Below are positions 35,881 to 45,338 of a stretch of DNA of 64,000 bases, in pieces (positions within the stretch are counted from its first letter, which is position 1; each line of letters opens with the position of its first letter). The notes beneath the pieces are model-generated. The model was not told the DNA's origin. It saw only the letters and a list, made by a program, of their open reading frames with translations, and made no database searches. This DNA comes from Parathalassolituus penaei (GTDB lineage Bacteria > Pseudomonadota > Gammaproteobacteria > Pseudomonadales > Oceanobacteraceae). Location of the stretch: the NCBI RefSeq assembly GCF_026626885.1, contig NZ_JAPNOA010000020.1, positions 1-64,000 of the forward strand. The letters are read 5' to 3'. A program made the position numbers and the translations under genes.

Positions 35881-36903
35881 TTAGCCCCAGCAGAGGCCCA
35901 GGCCTTCCTTGGAGGTTTTGGACGGAACGCCCGGTACTGGCTTGTCGGTGATCAGATCAACACCGGTGTTAACAAAGTCCAGACCTTCGCTGGCCTGTGG
36001 TTTTTTGCCGGTCTTGGCGTATTCCAGAACCGCTTCCACACCTTTGGCCGCCATTTGCAGCGGGAACTGCATGGAAGTGGCACCAATCACGCCGTCACGA
36101 ACGTTGGACACACCTGGGCAACCACCGTCAACGGATACCACCAGAACGTCCTTGTCTCGGCCAACGGCGCGCAGGGCTTCATAGGCACCGGCGGCGGCCG
36201 GTTCGTTGATGGTGTACACCACGTTGATTTTCGGATCGCGCTGCAGCAGGTTTTCCATGGCGCGACGGCCGCCTTCTTCGGCACCCTGGGTCACGTCATG
36301 GCCAACAATACGGGCGTCTTTTTCGTCGCCAATACGTTCGGCGTTACCAACATCGACACCAAAACCTTTCAGGAAGCCCTGGTCACGCGCGACGTCGACG
36401 GTGATCTGGCTGGCGTTGAGGTCGAGCATGGCAATACGGGCGTCTTTGGCTTTGTCACCCAGCTGGGCGGCTGCCCACTGGCCAATCAGCTCACCGGCCT
36501 TGAAGTTGTCGGTGGCGAAGGTGGCATCGGCGGCATCGGCCGGGCTCAGTGGTGTATCAAGGGCAATCACCAGAATGCCGGCTGCACGAGCACGTTCCAC
36601 CGCAGGCACAATGGCTTCCGGGTCGGATGGGGTAATCAGGATGCCTTTGGCACCGGAGGCAATCAGGTTCTCGATCGCTTGTACCTGGGACTGGTTGTCA
36701 CCGTCGAACTTGCCGGAAAAGGTACGCAGGTCCATATCCATGGCGTTGGCCATTTCAGTGGCGCCTTCACGCATTTTCACGAAGAACGGGTTGGTGTTGG
36801 TTTTGGTGATCAGACCCACTACCGGTTTGTCGGCAGCCTGCACAGCAGAAGTAACAACACAAGCGGAGGCCAGTACGGCCATGGCGAGAGATTTGAGTTT
36901 CAT
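35881..36903 (-). CDS. frcB: Periplasmic fructose-binding protein FrcB
   Basis: The 340-residue protein has a Sec signal peptide and the two-lobed sugar-binding fold. The signatures CLITKTDTNPFF-like (here [15 protein letters not shown]), [30 protein letters not shown] and the CWG C-terminus closely match rhizobial FrcB. It binds fructose in the periplasm. It is first in the operon and is divergent from fructokinase, which fits a fructose-use cassette. No transcription regulator is adjacent. Confidence 0.95.
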   Translation of the reverse strand: MKLKSLAMAVLASACVVTSAVQAADKPVVGLITKTNTNPFFVKMREGATEMANAMDMDLRTFSGKFDGDNQSQVQAIENLIASGAKGILITPSDPEAIVPAVERARAAGILVIALDTPLSPADAADATFATDNFKAGELIGQWAAAQLGDKAKDARIAMLDLNASQITVDVARDQGFLKGFGVDVGNAERIGDEKDARIVGHDVTQGAEEGGRRAMENLLQRDPKINVVYTINEPAAAGAYEALRAVGRDKDVLVVSVDGGCPGVSNVRDGVIGATSMQFPLQMAAKGVEAVLEYAKTGKKPQASEGLDFVNTGVDLITDKPVPGVPSKTSKEGLGLCWG

Positions 36904-37117
36904 ATCGGGCTTCTCTGGTGATTATTATTGTGATCAGCCCGAGCATTGGAACCCGCCGGAATTAACCGGATATTTCGCGTTTTTTGTCGTCTGTTAACAA
37001 TTGCAATAATCCAAACAGCGGCTGACATACGGCCAGCCATTACTGGGTTTATCCTGTCGGGTAGCCTGATGCCAGCGCCCTGGTGTCTCCCTCTGTTTCT
37101 TGTGCAGGAAAATAACA

Positions 37118-38089
37118 ATGCTGAGCACAATTGCCTTCGGCGAAGCCCTGATCGACATGTTGTCCAGCCGCGTGGGTGGTACGGACGATACAACCGAATC
37201 CTTCACCAAATATGCCGGTGGTGCGCCTGCCAACGTGGCGGTGGCGGTGGCGCGTCTGGGTGGGCGCAGTTTTATGGCCGGTAAAATCGGCGATGACATG
37301 TTTGGCCATTTCCTGCGTGACGAATTTCATGCGGCCGGTGTGGACACCCGTTACCTGCTCAGCACCCGTGAAGCCAATACGGCGCTGGCGTTTGTGTCAC
37401 TGGATGCCAATGGCGAGCGTTCTTTCAGTTTTTACCGCAATCCGTCGGCCGACCTGTTGTTCCGCGCTGATGAATTCCAGCCGCAGTGGTTTGCCGAGCC
37501 GGGTATTCTGCATATCTGCTCCAACACTCTGACTACCCCGGAAATCGCGGCGGTGACGCTGGCTGGTGTGCAGATGGCACGTGCGCATGGCTGGCTGGTG
37601 AGTTTTGACCTTAACCTGCGCCATAACCTGTGGGCGGCGGGTGCCGCTGAACGTGATCCGGTCTGGCGTCTGGTCGCGGAAGCAACCCTGCTGAAAATGA
37701 GCAAGGAAGAACTGGAGTACATGTGTGCCGGTCAGTCGGAGCAGGCGACTCTGCAACGCCTGTTTGATAGTCCAGCGCAGCTGTTGCTGATCACCGATGG
37801 TGGCCAGCCACTGCGTATTCTGGTGCGTACCGCGGATGGTTTCCGTGAATCCAGCCTGACTCCGCCTGCGGTCACCATGGTCGACAGCACCGGCGCCGGT
37901 GATGCGTTTGTGGGTGGTTTGTTGTTCCAGCTGGCGTCTGCGGATATCAGCGCGGCTGGTCTGGCAGATTTCTGTGCCAACAGCGAACGTCTGCACAACA
38001 GCCTGCTGTTTGCTGCCCGTTGTGGTGGTTACGCGGCAGCGCATTATGGTGCCTTTGCGGCGATGCCAACCCTGGCCGATCTGGGTTGA
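37118..38089 (+). CDS. Fructokinase (PfkB/ribokinase family)
   Basis: The 323-residue enzyme phosphorylates fructose, probably to fructose-6-phosphate. Its signatures are GGAPANVAVAVARLG near the N-terminus and DSTGAGDAFVGGLLF with the catalytic aspartate near residue 265. The start is ATG 37118 with AGGAA upstream; an earlier in-frame ATG lacks support. It is divergent from frcBCA, separated by 214 bases that must carry both promoters; I saw no clear regulator site there. Confidence 0.93.
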   Translation: MLSTIAFGEALIDMLSSRVGGTDDTTESFTKYAGGAPANVAVAVARLGGRSFMAGKIGDDMFGHFLRDEFHAAGVDTRYLLSTREANTALAFVSLDANGERSFSFYRNPSADLLFRADEFQPQWFAEPGILHICSNTLTTPEIAAVTLAGVQMARAHGWLVSFDLNLRHNLWAAGAAERDPVWRLVAEATLLKMSKEELEYMCAGQSEQATLQRLFDSPAQLLLITDGGQPLRILVRTADGFRESSLTPPAVTMVDSTGAGDAFVGGLLFQLASADISAAGLADFCANSERLHNSLLFAARCGGYAAAHYGAFAAMPTLADLG

Positions 38090-38144
38090 GTTCTGATGGG
38101 TCGAAACCGGACGGGCAGAGCCTGACCTCCAGAGCCTGACCTGT

Positions 38145-38180
38145 AAAAACGCAACAGCCCGGTAAAAACCGGGCTGTTGC
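38145..38180. terminator. Terminator between fructokinase and yheS
   Basis: A perfect 13-bp stem (GCAACAGCCCGGT with its complement) and AAAA loop. The minus strand continues into GTTTTTAC, so it ends the yheS transcript best and may serve both convergent genes. Confidence 0.85.
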
Positions 38181-38206
38181 TGGCAAGCGAGAGCGGGGGC
38201 GGTGAC

Positions 38207-40102
38207 TTATTCCGCGGATTCCAGTTCTTCGCTGATGCTCATCCACTCCATCTCGACTTCTTCCAGCTCACCTTTCAGTTTCGCCTGTTCGGTCAGGAGT
38301 TTCTGCAGATCGGCCTTGCGTGCGGCGTCGTAGAGGGCGGTATCACCCAGCTGTTCTTCCACGGTTGCCAGTTGGCTCTGCAGTTTTTCCATGCGTTTTT
38401 CAGCTTTTTCGAGCTGCTTGCGCAGAGGTGCCAGACGCTGGCGCTTTTCGGCTTCCAGACGTTTCTGTTCCTTGCGATCCACCGCGGCACCGGAGTTGTT
38501 GACGGCGGCACCCGGCATGCTGCTGCCGGATGGGCTCAGTTCAACCCGGGTGGCCAGATACTGGTGGTAATCGTCGAGGTCACCATCAAATTCCTGCACC
38601 TTGCCCTGATCCACCAGCCAGTATTCGTCGACCGTGGCTTTCAGCAGGTGGCGATCGTGGCTGACGATCACAATGGCGCCCGGGAAGTTCTGCAGCGCCA
38701 GGGTCAGGGCTTCACGCATCTCGATATCGAGGTGGTTGGTTGGTTCGTCGAGGATCAGCAGGTTGGGTTTCATCCAGGCCACACAGGCCAGCGCCAGACG
38801 GGCTTTTTCACCACCTGAGAATGGCTCGATGACTTCCAGCGCACGATCCCCGTTAAAACCGAAACCGCCGAGGAAGTTACGGATTTCCTGATCGCTGGCC
38901 TGCGGACGCAGACGTTGCAGGATCAGCGCGCCACTGGCGCTGGTGTCGAGACTTTCAAGCTGGTGCTGGGCGAAGTAACCAATGCGCATGTGTTCGCCGT
39001 GGGTACGTTGGCCGGTCAGCAGCGGAATGTCCTGACACAGGGTTTTCAGCAAGGTGGATTTACCAGCGCCGTTTGGCCCCAGCAGACCCACCCGGTGACC
39101 CGGCACAATCGACAGCTTGATGTTCGGCAGCAGTACCTTGTCGCCGTAACCGAGGCTGGCCTGTTCGAGGCTCAGCAGCGGGCTCGACATCTGCTCGTAA
39201 CACGGAAATTCAAAGCGGAATGGCGAATCCACATGGGCTGGTGCAATCAGCTCCATGCGTTGCAATTCTTTCAGACGGCTCTGCGCCTGTTTGGCCTTGG
39301 AAGCCTTGGCGCGGAAGCGGGCCACAAACTGTTCGATTTCAGAGACACGGGTCTGCTGTTTTTCGTACAGGGTTTGCTGTTGCGCCAGTTTTTCCGCACG
39401 GATGCGTTCGTAGGCGCTATAGTTGCCCGGGTAGAGGGTCAGTTGTTGCTGGTACAGGTGCACGATGTGATCGGCCACACCGTCGATAAAATCGCGGTCG
39501 TGGGAGATAAACAGCAAGGTGCCCGGATACTGTTTGAGCCAGCCTTCCAGCCACAGGGTCGCTTCAAGATCCAGGTGGTTGGTCGGTTCGTCGAGCAGCA
39601 GCAGGTCAGACGGCATCATCAGGGCCTGGGCCAGATTCAGACGAATCCGCCAGCCACCGGAGAAATCCTTGACTGCCCGCTGCATGTCGGCGGTAGCAAA
39701 ACCGAGGCCGTGTAACAGCTGTTCCGCACGCACCGGAACCTGATAGCCCTGATGCTGGTCCATCTGATCCAGCCAGTGCGTCAGTTCCTGGTCATTACGG
39801 GCGTTGGTGATACCGGCTTCGATGGTGCGATACACCTTGTCACCGTCGATGGCGTAATCGAGCGCCGTGCGTTCACTGGCCTCGACTTCCTGAGCCATGT
39901 GGGCAATACGCCACTTGGCGGGAATACCGAGTTCTCCACCGTCCAGCGTCAGTTCACCATTAAGCAGGGCAAACAGGGTAGACTTGCCGGCCCCGTTCGG
40001 ACCGATCAGAGCAATCTTCTGACCGTCGTGAATCCGCAGGCTGGCTTCTTTCAGCAGGGTTTGCGTTCCCCGTTGCAGGGAAACCTGATTTAATTCGATC
40101 AT
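38207..40102 (-). CDS. yheS: ABC-F family ATPase YheS
   Basis: The 631-residue protein has two ABC domains, each with GPNGAGKST, FSGGW/FSGGE signature and LLDEPTNHLDL/LILDEPTNHLDI. The linker carries RFRAKASKAKQAQSRLKELQRMELIAPAHV, the family P-site linker, and the tail after residue 540 is a coiled coil. ABC-F factors act on stalled ribosomes. The second in-frame start (MIELNQVSLQRG) fits the family better than the ATG 15 bases upstream. It is divergent from the TIGR02444 gene. Confidence 0.93.
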   Translation of the reverse strand: MIELNQVSLQRGTQTLLKEASLRIHDGQKIALIGPNGAGKSTLFALLNGELTLDGGELGIPAKWRIAHMAQEVEASERTALDYAIDGDKVYRTIEAGITNARNDQELTHWLDQMDQHQGYQVPVRAEQLLHGLGFATADMQRAVKDFSGGWRIRLNLAQALMMPSDLLLLDEPTNHLDLEATLWLEGWLKQYPGTLLFISHDRDFIDGVADHIVHLYQQQLTLYPGNYSAYERIRAEKLAQQQTLYEKQQTRVSEIEQFVARFRAKASKAKQAQSRLKELQRMELIAPAHVDSPFRFEFPCYEQMSSPLLSLEQASLGYGDKVLLPNIKLSIVPGHRVGLLGPNGAGKSTLLKTLCQDIPLLTGQRTHGEHMRIGYFAQHQLESLDTSASGALILQRLRPQASDQEIRNFLGGFGFNGDRALEVIEPFSGGEKARLALACVAWMKPNLLILDEPTNHLDIEMREALTLALQNFPGAIVIVSHDRHLLKATVDEYWLVDQGKVQEFDGDLDDYHQYLATRVELSPSGSSMPGAAVNNSGAAVDRKEQKRLEAEKRQRLAPLRKQLEKAEKRMEKLQSQLATVEEQLGDTALYDAARKADLQKLLTEQAKLKGELEEVEMEWMSISEELESAE

Positions 40103-40129
40103 TTTTGGCAGCAACAACAGGTAGCAGCA

Positions 40130-40735
40130 ATGGCGGCGCAGTGTGCCACAGAATCACTGGATAACCCACTGTGGCAATTTGCGCAGTCGTTTTACCAGTA
40201 TCCCGATGTCGAGAACGTCCTGATTGAGTTACAGGATGATCACGGCGCAGATGTATTGTTGCTGTTGGCCGCCCTTTGGTTGGCCAGCGAGTGGCGTCAG
40301 TGGCCCAAGCTTGAGCATCAGGACTTTGCCGAATATCTGGCCTGGCGGGAGCACGTGGTGCTGCCGTTGCGTCAGGTGCGTCGTACCTTGCCGGGCAGCA
40401 GCCGGCGTGGCCCGGTATCACCGGTAACCGATTTCCGCAGCCGTGTGCAGGGGATTGAACTGGAAGCCGAACAGATGGGCCTCGCCGGTCTGTTTGCGCT
40501 GATTGATTACGAAGCACCAGCAGTTGAACCGGTGCAGGACGACGAGGAGCACCGTGCGATTCGGCAGCTGGCACGGCAGAATGTGCAGGACTCCATGAAC
40601 ATCGACGAAGTGCGGGTGTCATCCGGTCAGGTGCGCAGTTCCGTGCACACTCTGCTGCTGGCACTGGATGCCTATATGGCGTCTATCCCCCGTCAGGGAC
40701 AGTTGTGGCCGGACGAATTTCCCGAGTTACGCTAG
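40130..40735 (+). CDS. TIGR02444/DUF2390 family protein
   Basis: The 201-residue cytoplasmic protein has the opening NPLWQFAQSFYQYPDVENVLIELQDDHGADVLLLLAALWLA, characteristic of this helical family. The family commonly lies beside the YheS-type ATPase gene, as it does here, divergently. Function unknown. Its TAG stop is part of the 4-base target duplication of the MITE that follows directly. Confidence 0.9.
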   Translation: MAAQCATESLDNPLWQFAQSFYQYPDVENVLIELQDDHGADVLLLLAALWLASEWRQWPKLEHQDFAEYLAWREHVVLPLRQVRRTLPGSSRRGPVSPVTDFRSRVQGIELEAEQMGLAGLFALIDYEAPAVEPVQDDEEHRAIRQLARQNVQDSMNIDEVRVSSGQVRSSVHTLLLALDAYMASIPRQGQLWPDEFPELR

Positions 40736-40999
40736 GGACACTCTGAATAACTCTGCACAGCTCTGCGCGAGCGCTGCAGCGCGTGTGAGCAAGGCGACGA
40801 TCGCAGCGAAATGACGAGTCCTTTTCAAGATCGGCAACACCGCTCAAACGCGCTGCAGCCCGCGCCCTTTGGGGCTTTCGGGATGGTGATGACTCGGTGT
40901 CGCCGGTTTTTGACGTAGCCCGCTATGCCATCAAACCGGCTTCGTGATTCATCACCATCCCGATAAGTCAGAGCGGGCACCGAGTTATTCAGAGGGTCC
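40736..40999 (+). mobile_element. IS5-type MITE (264 bp)
   Basis: The terminal inverted repeats GGACACTCTGAATAACTC and GGACCCTCTGAATAACTC differ at one of 18 bases. The flanking CTAG at 40732-40735 and 41000-41003 is the target duplication; IS5-group elements favour C-T-A-G-like sites and have ends finishing GAATAA. The interior has no coding sequence. A related single end occurs at 19397. Bases 41004-41140 show nothing further. Confidence 0.88.
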
Positions 41000-41140
41000 C
41001 TAGGGGAGAGGTAACCGCGCGGTAAAAGCGCTGGTCGGGAAAGCGTTGTTGAATGGCCACTTATCCATTAGCTTGCAGTTCCAAACGTCAAGAAGTGTTG
41101 GCGCTGGATAACAACAACAGGGATAAAAAAGGCGATCAAG

Positions 41141-41623
41141 ATGAAACCCGGAATGATAATTGGCCTGGGTCTGCTGGTTGGTGGTGCGTTGGTACTGCCA
41201 CGATTTATGAATGGCCCTGACGGTCGTCCACTGTCTGCCACACTCGATGACCTGAAAGAACAGGCCAAACGCGAAGAATCTACCGTGTCGTCGGAGCAAA
41301 CCCGGCAGACATTCCAGAAATGGCAGGATGCGCAAGGAAACTGGCACTACGGTGACAAGGTGCCGGAAGGTGTCAAAGCCGTTGCGGTGCAGGTTGATAC
41401 CGCTGCCAACATCGTTCGTAGTGAAAAAATACCGGAGCCAACTGCCGATGCCGGTGCTCCGGCACGCAAGGGTTCTGTTGCCCTGATCGAAGACAGTCGT
41501 AACGTCACGCCGCTAACGCCACTGACCAGCCCCGGTACGGTGCTCAACACGGTTGAACAGGCGCAGGCGGTGCAGGAGTTACTGAATCAGCATAACCAGG
41601 CGATTCAGCAAAGCGGGCAATAA
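41141..41623 (+). CDS. DUF4124-like small membrane/periplasmic protein
   Basis: The 160-residue protein has an N-terminal hydrophobic anchor (MIIGLGLLVGGALVL). A WQDAQGNWHYGDKVPEG block near residue 65 follows the DUF4124 pattern, in which a tryptophan-rich strand precedes a tyrosine-glycine turn. The rest looks disordered and Gln-rich at the end. Its role is unknown. Bases 41624-41768 after it hold nothing I can identify. Confidence 0.7.
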   Translation: MKPGMIIGLGLLVGGALVLPRFMNGPDGRPLSATLDDLKEQAKREESTVSSEQTRQTFQKWQDAQGNWHYGDKVPEGVKAVAVQVDTAANIVRSEKIPEPTADAGAPARKGSVALIEDSRNVTPLTPLTSPGTVLNTVEQAQAVQELLNQHNQAIQQSGQ

Positions 41624-41768
41624 CGCCAAGGCTGATCGGTTAAGGATTCTCCAACGCTGATCGGCATCCGGGCCAGCCCTGTGTTTTGTGCCCATGAGTA
41701 TGCCGGGCATAAACCTAAGCGTCAGATTCATTCTCTCCGTAATAGCCTCATCATGGATTGCCGACGTT

Positions 41769-42018
41769 GCCCAGCGCAGCTGGCTGCGCCATGCCCATCT
41801 GGGCGAGCCGGGATTCACCGCAACGGCCGACCCGGTCGGGGCATGGATGCCCCGCAAGGCCCGTTGGCACAGGGATGTGCCATCGGGCCGGGGTCGAAAA
41901 GCCGTTGTCGGTGAAAACCGGAGACACGAGCCCAGTCGGGCAAAAGCAGGGGGAGGCCCGCCCGGCCGGGGGACAAGGTCCCCCAAGAGGGCATAGGGGC
42001 GTGCCAATTAACAAGCCG
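41769..42018 (-). repeat. Structured interspersed repeat, copy 4 (reverse)
   Basis: Complete 250-bp copy with both recurrent edges. Hairpin C is at 41858-41889 with outer arms GGCCCG/CGGGCC. It lies between the convergent DUF4124-like and WD40 lipoprotein genes, 58 bases from the latter's stop. Confidence 0.92.
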
Positions 42019-42076
42019 TGGAGATTGTGCCGCAGCCGATGTGAGGCTCTCGCTGCGAGACTGTATCGAGCGCGTT

Positions 42077-43078
42077 CTAACGCTTCATGATATGCAGCTG
42101 GCCGTTGCTGGTAATGGCCAGCACACCACCATCACGGGCGAAAGCCACGTCTTCCACCTGGGTACGGGTGTTGGCAAACAGCGAGAAACCCTTGCTGTAC
42201 CACTCTTCCTGCAAGGCCCCGGAATTGCTCGTCCACAGCTGTACCTGGCCGGAGCTGGAGCCGGTTAATAACTGGTCGCCGTTGTCGGAAAAACGGGCGG
42301 CGGTGTAATAGCCTCGCAACGCTGGCAGCTCGGCGACTACCCGCCCGGAACTGGCTTCCATGATGCGCCCTGGTTTGCCCAGCGCTGATGCAAAGATCAG
42401 ACGGCCGTCACTGGTCATGGCGACGGTGCGCACCGGGTTATCTTGCTGCACCTTGATCAGTGGTTCGGTCTGACCGGATTTCCACACCTGCACCAGACCA
42501 TCGGCACAGCCGGTGACCAGTTGCAGGGCATCCCGACTCATGGCAACGCTGTAAACGATATCGGAGTGAGGGTAGCGGGCGCGGATGCCGCCGTTCTGGA
42601 TATCAAACAGGGTGGCGCTGTTGTCTTCGAGGCCGAGCATGGCATAACGGCCATCACTGGTGAGTTGCATGCTTTCAATCACGCCCGGTGCGGTCCAGAA
42701 GCCTTTGGCTTCGCCGGAGTTCATATCCCACAAGACGATGGTGCGGTTATCGTTGCTGGCGGCATAACGGCCATCCGCCGAAAACGCGGCACCAATAATA
42801 CCGGTGGTGCCATCGGACTGATGGTTCCAGTCGAAGTGACGGTTAACCGGGCTGGTGCTCCAGAGATTGCCGCCGTGGTAATAACTGCCAATCAGCAGCC
42901 ATTGGCCGTCCTGACTGAAATGGCCGGAATAAATGGCCTGTCGTGCAACTTCAACACTCTGACTGGGAGCTTTGCCGGTGGGCAAACAGGCGCTGGTGGC
43001 CAGTGTGGCCAAAACAACCAGCAGCAGGCGCACGAATGGCCGGCTTGGGTGTGTGGCAGAACGCGGGGGGATTGTCAT
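42077..43078 (-). CDS. WD40-repeat lipoprotein
   Basis: The 333-residue protein carries a lipobox (LATSAC) and seven WD40-type blades; examples are FSADGRYAASNDNRTIVLWDMNSGEAKGF and FSDNGDQLLTGSSSGQVQLW. I choose the ATG at 43078 because AGGA sits eight bases before it; an upstream ATG at 43099 lacks one. It is a periplasm-facing beta-propeller probably acting as a protein-binding scaffold. No specific partner can be named. Confidence 0.9.
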   Translation of the reverse strand: MTIPPRSATHPSRPFVRLLLVVLATLATSACLPTGKAPSQSVEVARQAIYSGHFSQDGQWLLIGSYYHGGNLWSTSPVNRHFDWNHQSDGTTGIIGAAFSADGRYAASNDNRTIVLWDMNSGEAKGFWTAPGVIESMQLTSDGRYAMLGLEDNSATLFDIQNGGIRARYPHSDIVYSVAMSRDALQLVTGCADGLVQVWKSGQTEPLIKVQQDNPVRTVAMTSDGRLIFASALGKPGRIMEASSGRVVAELPALRGYYTAARFSDNGDQLLTGSSSGQVQLWTSNSGALQEEWYSKGFSLFANTRTQVEDVAFARDGGVLAITSNGQLHIMKR

Positions 43079-43159
43079 GGGCGTGTCCTGGGTATCCATT
43101 ACCGGTGGCAGGGTCGTTGGACCCTGTTACCAGTGTAGACGCCAGAACCGGGGCTGTTT

Positions 43160-43636
43160 TCAGTCGGTGACGGTTTCGCGGTGAATGGTGTGCAAACGTT
43201 CGATCAACTGGTCTTCCAGCTGGAAACGTTCTTCCAGGATTTCACCCAGCAGTGACAGGTCGGCTGGCAGTTTGCCCAGTTGTTCGAGAGTGCAGCTGCC
43301 ATCATAACGGTCGTTAAAATCGACACATTTACCGGTCAGGGCATCCAGTTTTGGCACCACGGCAGAGGCGTATTCAACACCGCCGTCGTCAAATTCGCGG
43401 GCTTCGGCGACCAGTTGTTCATAGATTTCGAAGTGGCCAGCGGAGCAGTAGTCCATCATGACCTGACAGAAACCTTGCAGCTGTTCAGCCAGCGGTGCAG
43501 CGTCAGGATCGAGTGGACGGGAAGCAGTGAGATTGCAGAACTGCACGATCAGCTGCTGACGTTCATTGAGCCAGCCGTCGATCATTTTATGTACACCACC
43601 CCAACGTTCTTTTGCGGAATTACATTTTTCCAACAT
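43160..43636 (-). CDS. rsd: Anti-sigma-70 factor Rsd/AlgQ
   Basis: The 158-residue helical protein matches Rsd/AlgQ in size and sequence (KERWGGVHKMIDGWLNERQQLIVQFCNL). It binds the housekeeping sigma factor region 4 and shifts RNA polymerase toward alternative sigma factors. GAGGAC precedes the start. It follows dsbB on the same strand, an arrangement I also recall for algQ in Pseudomonas. Confidence 0.93.
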   Translation of the reverse strand: MLEKCNSAKERWGGVHKMIDGWLNERQQLIVQFCNLTASRPLDPDAAPLAEQLQGFCQVMMDYCSAGHFEIYEQLVAEAREFDDGGVEYASAVVPKLDALTGKCVDFNDRYDGSCTLEQLGKLPADLSLLGEILEERFQLEDQLIERLHTIHRETVTD

Positions 43637-43754
43637 GGCAAAGTCCTCAGTCCGGCGGCGGGTTCATGCCCGTCTTTCTCGTTTGTGGCTTCACTATAGG
43701 CGGGTTGAAAACATCGAGGCAAGCAGCTTTTTTGCGGTTTTTTTCTTGCAAACA

Positions 43755-43788
43755 CGGGCTTTTCTGCTTGTTGTCGCAGAAAAGCCCG
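43755..43788 (-). terminator. Terminator-like inverted repeat after dsbB
   Basis: A 13-bp stem (CGGGCTTTTCTGC with its complement) and 8-base loop, eight bases after the dsbB stop. The T-run is weak on the minus strand, so it may be an attenuating or processing hairpin between dsbB and rsd. Confidence 0.65.
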
Positions 43789-43795
43789 GCGTCGA

Positions 43796-44329
43796 TCAGT
43801 TCAGCTGGTTGCGGCGTTCGCCACGGCTCCAGGTGTAGATCAGGGAGATCAGACCCGCGATGGTGAAGCAGGCAAAGAAGATACGGGTCCATTCCGGCAT
43901 GCTCATGCCCCAGAACATCCAGTTCACTTCGGCACAGTTACCGTCACCGTGCAGCATGATGGATATCAGCTCGTTCAGTGGCAGGGTCTCGATCAGGTAT
44001 TCGAAACTCGGACCACAGGCCGGTACTTCGTCCGGTGGCAGGTGCTGGATCCAGATGTGATGGTCAGCCACAAAATAACCAAAGATGGCGGACGCCGTGA
44101 CCAGTGCCAGTGCTAAACGTGAACCCCAGCGGTATTCAGCACAGACAAACGCCAGCAGGCAGCTGAGGCCAATCAGCAGGGTTGCCAGACGTTGCACCAT
44201 ACAGAGCGGGCATGGGTCGAGGTACATCACGATTTCAAAATAATAGGCAGCACCCAAAAGGGCTGCGCAAATCAGAAAACCGGCCAGATAGCCGTATCTC
44301 AGCAGGGGTGGAGTCAGGGCCTGGCTCAT
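43796..44329 (-). CDS. dsbB: Disulfide bond formation protein DsbB
   Basis: The 177-residue inner-membrane protein has four helices. The quinone-side pair CPLC lies near residue 40 and the second cysteine pair in the periplasmic loop (CGPSF and later NCAEV). It reoxidises DsbA with quinone. No dsbA is in the window. It is upstream of rsd on the same strand. Confidence 0.95.
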   Translation of the reverse strand: MSQALTPPLLRYGYLAGFLICAALLGAAYYFEIVMYLDPCPLCMVQRLATLLIGLSCLLAFVCAEYRWGSRLALALVTASAIFGYFVADHHIWIQHLPPDEVPACGPSFEYLIETLPLNELISIMLHGDGNCAEVNWMFWGMSMPEWTRIFFACFTIAGLISLIYTWSRGERRNQLN

Positions 44330-44473
44330 GCAAGGTACCTTGTGGTTTAGGGTGAATAAGTCGTTGGTGTATCGCAGTCTATCACAGCTCAGAAGGGCAT
44401 TTTCTGATCTAGACTGAGGAGTCAGGGTGCCGATTGCACCTTGTCAGGCTCAATAGTCAACGGAGATGCCCGA

Positions 44474-44905
44474 ATGTTCCGTGCCATGATGATTATGTTG
44501 CTGGCAACACTGGCCAGCACCGGAATACTGTCACCGATTGCGTATGCAGAAGATCCTCCGCCAGAAGATGCGGCGGCGTTGCCTGCCACCCAATACATCT
44601 ATTTTGAACCGGCGTTTGTGGTGAACTTCGGCAGCACCGGGCGGATGCGTTATATCCGCACCGAACTGGCACTCAAGGTGACGTCGACCACTGCGGCTGG
44701 CAAGGTCAGTCAGCACAAGCCTTATATCCGCCACACTCTGGTGATGTTCCTGAGCAAACAGGAGCCGGAAACCATGAATTCCACTCAGGGGCGCGAGAAT
44801 TTGCGCCGTGAAGCGTTGGAGGAAGTACGCCGCACCATGAACAAACTTGAAGGTTCACCCATGGTGGATGATCTGTATTTTAATACCTTTGTGGTGCAGA
44901 ACTGA
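44474..44905 (+). CDS. Orphan FliL-family protein
   Basis: The 143-residue protein has a cleavable-looking signal (ASTGILSPIAYA) instead of the usual FliL membrane anchor. A FliL-like domain follows: YIYFEPAFVVNFG, RYIRTELALKV, and the VDDLYFNTFVVQ ending. GGAG precedes the ATG at 44474. FliL proteins sit at the flagellar stator, but no flagellar gene is nearby, so this copy may have another role. Bases 44906-45006 hold nothing clear. Confidence 0.85.
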   Translation: MFRAMMIMLLATLASTGILSPIAYAEDPPPEDAAALPATQYIYFEPAFVVNFGSTGRMRYIRTELALKVTSTTAAGKVSQHKPYIRHTLVMFLSKQEPETMNSTQGRENLRREALEEVRRTMNKLEGSPMVDDLYFNTFVVQN

Positions 44906-45006
44906 TAGCGGCTCGTGGCGGTTATCGTCACGGCCTGAATATAGAAAAGCGCCTGATGCGCGAGTGCTGCTCAGTTAGGCACCATTCGGCATTCTTACGA
45001 TCGGCA

Positions 45007-45255
45007 CGGCTTGTTAATTGGCACAGCCGTATGCCCTCTTGGGGGACCTTGTCCCCCAAGAGGGCGGGCCTCCCCTGCTTTTGCCCGACTGGGCTCGTTT
45101 TCCCGGTATTCCCCGACAACGGCTTTTCGACCCCGGCCCGATGGCACATCCCTGTGCCAACGGGCCTTGCGGGGCATCCATGCCCCGGCCGGGTCGGCCG
45201 TTGCGGTGAATCCCGGCTCGCCCAGATGGGCATGCTGCAGCCAGCTGCGCTGGGC
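45007..45255 (+). repeat. Structured interspersed repeat, copy 5 (forward)
   Basis: Complete copy between convergent fliL-like and gshA. Hairpin A is extended to a perfect 15-bp stem (GCCCTCTTGGGGGAC and its complement, CTT loop) because the usual right flank is replaced by AAGAGGGC. Hairpin C is at 45135-45166 with the common arms. Bases 45256-45338 show nothing else. Confidence 0.92.
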
Positions 45256-45338
45256 AACTTCGGCAGGATAGAAAAACACCGGATTGGCCCTGATCCGGCG
45301 GGGGGTTTGTGAGTGAGCGTCGGTAACCACTGCGACGA

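Noticed and set aside
36904-37117. LacI-type operator between frcB and fructokinase
   Set aside because: Only weak AT-rich half-sites around GTTAACAATTG; no convincing palindrome.
41769-42018. Small protein genes inside the repeat copies
   Set aside because: Frames occur in several registers in all copies, start codons vary, and none has a convincing ribosome site.
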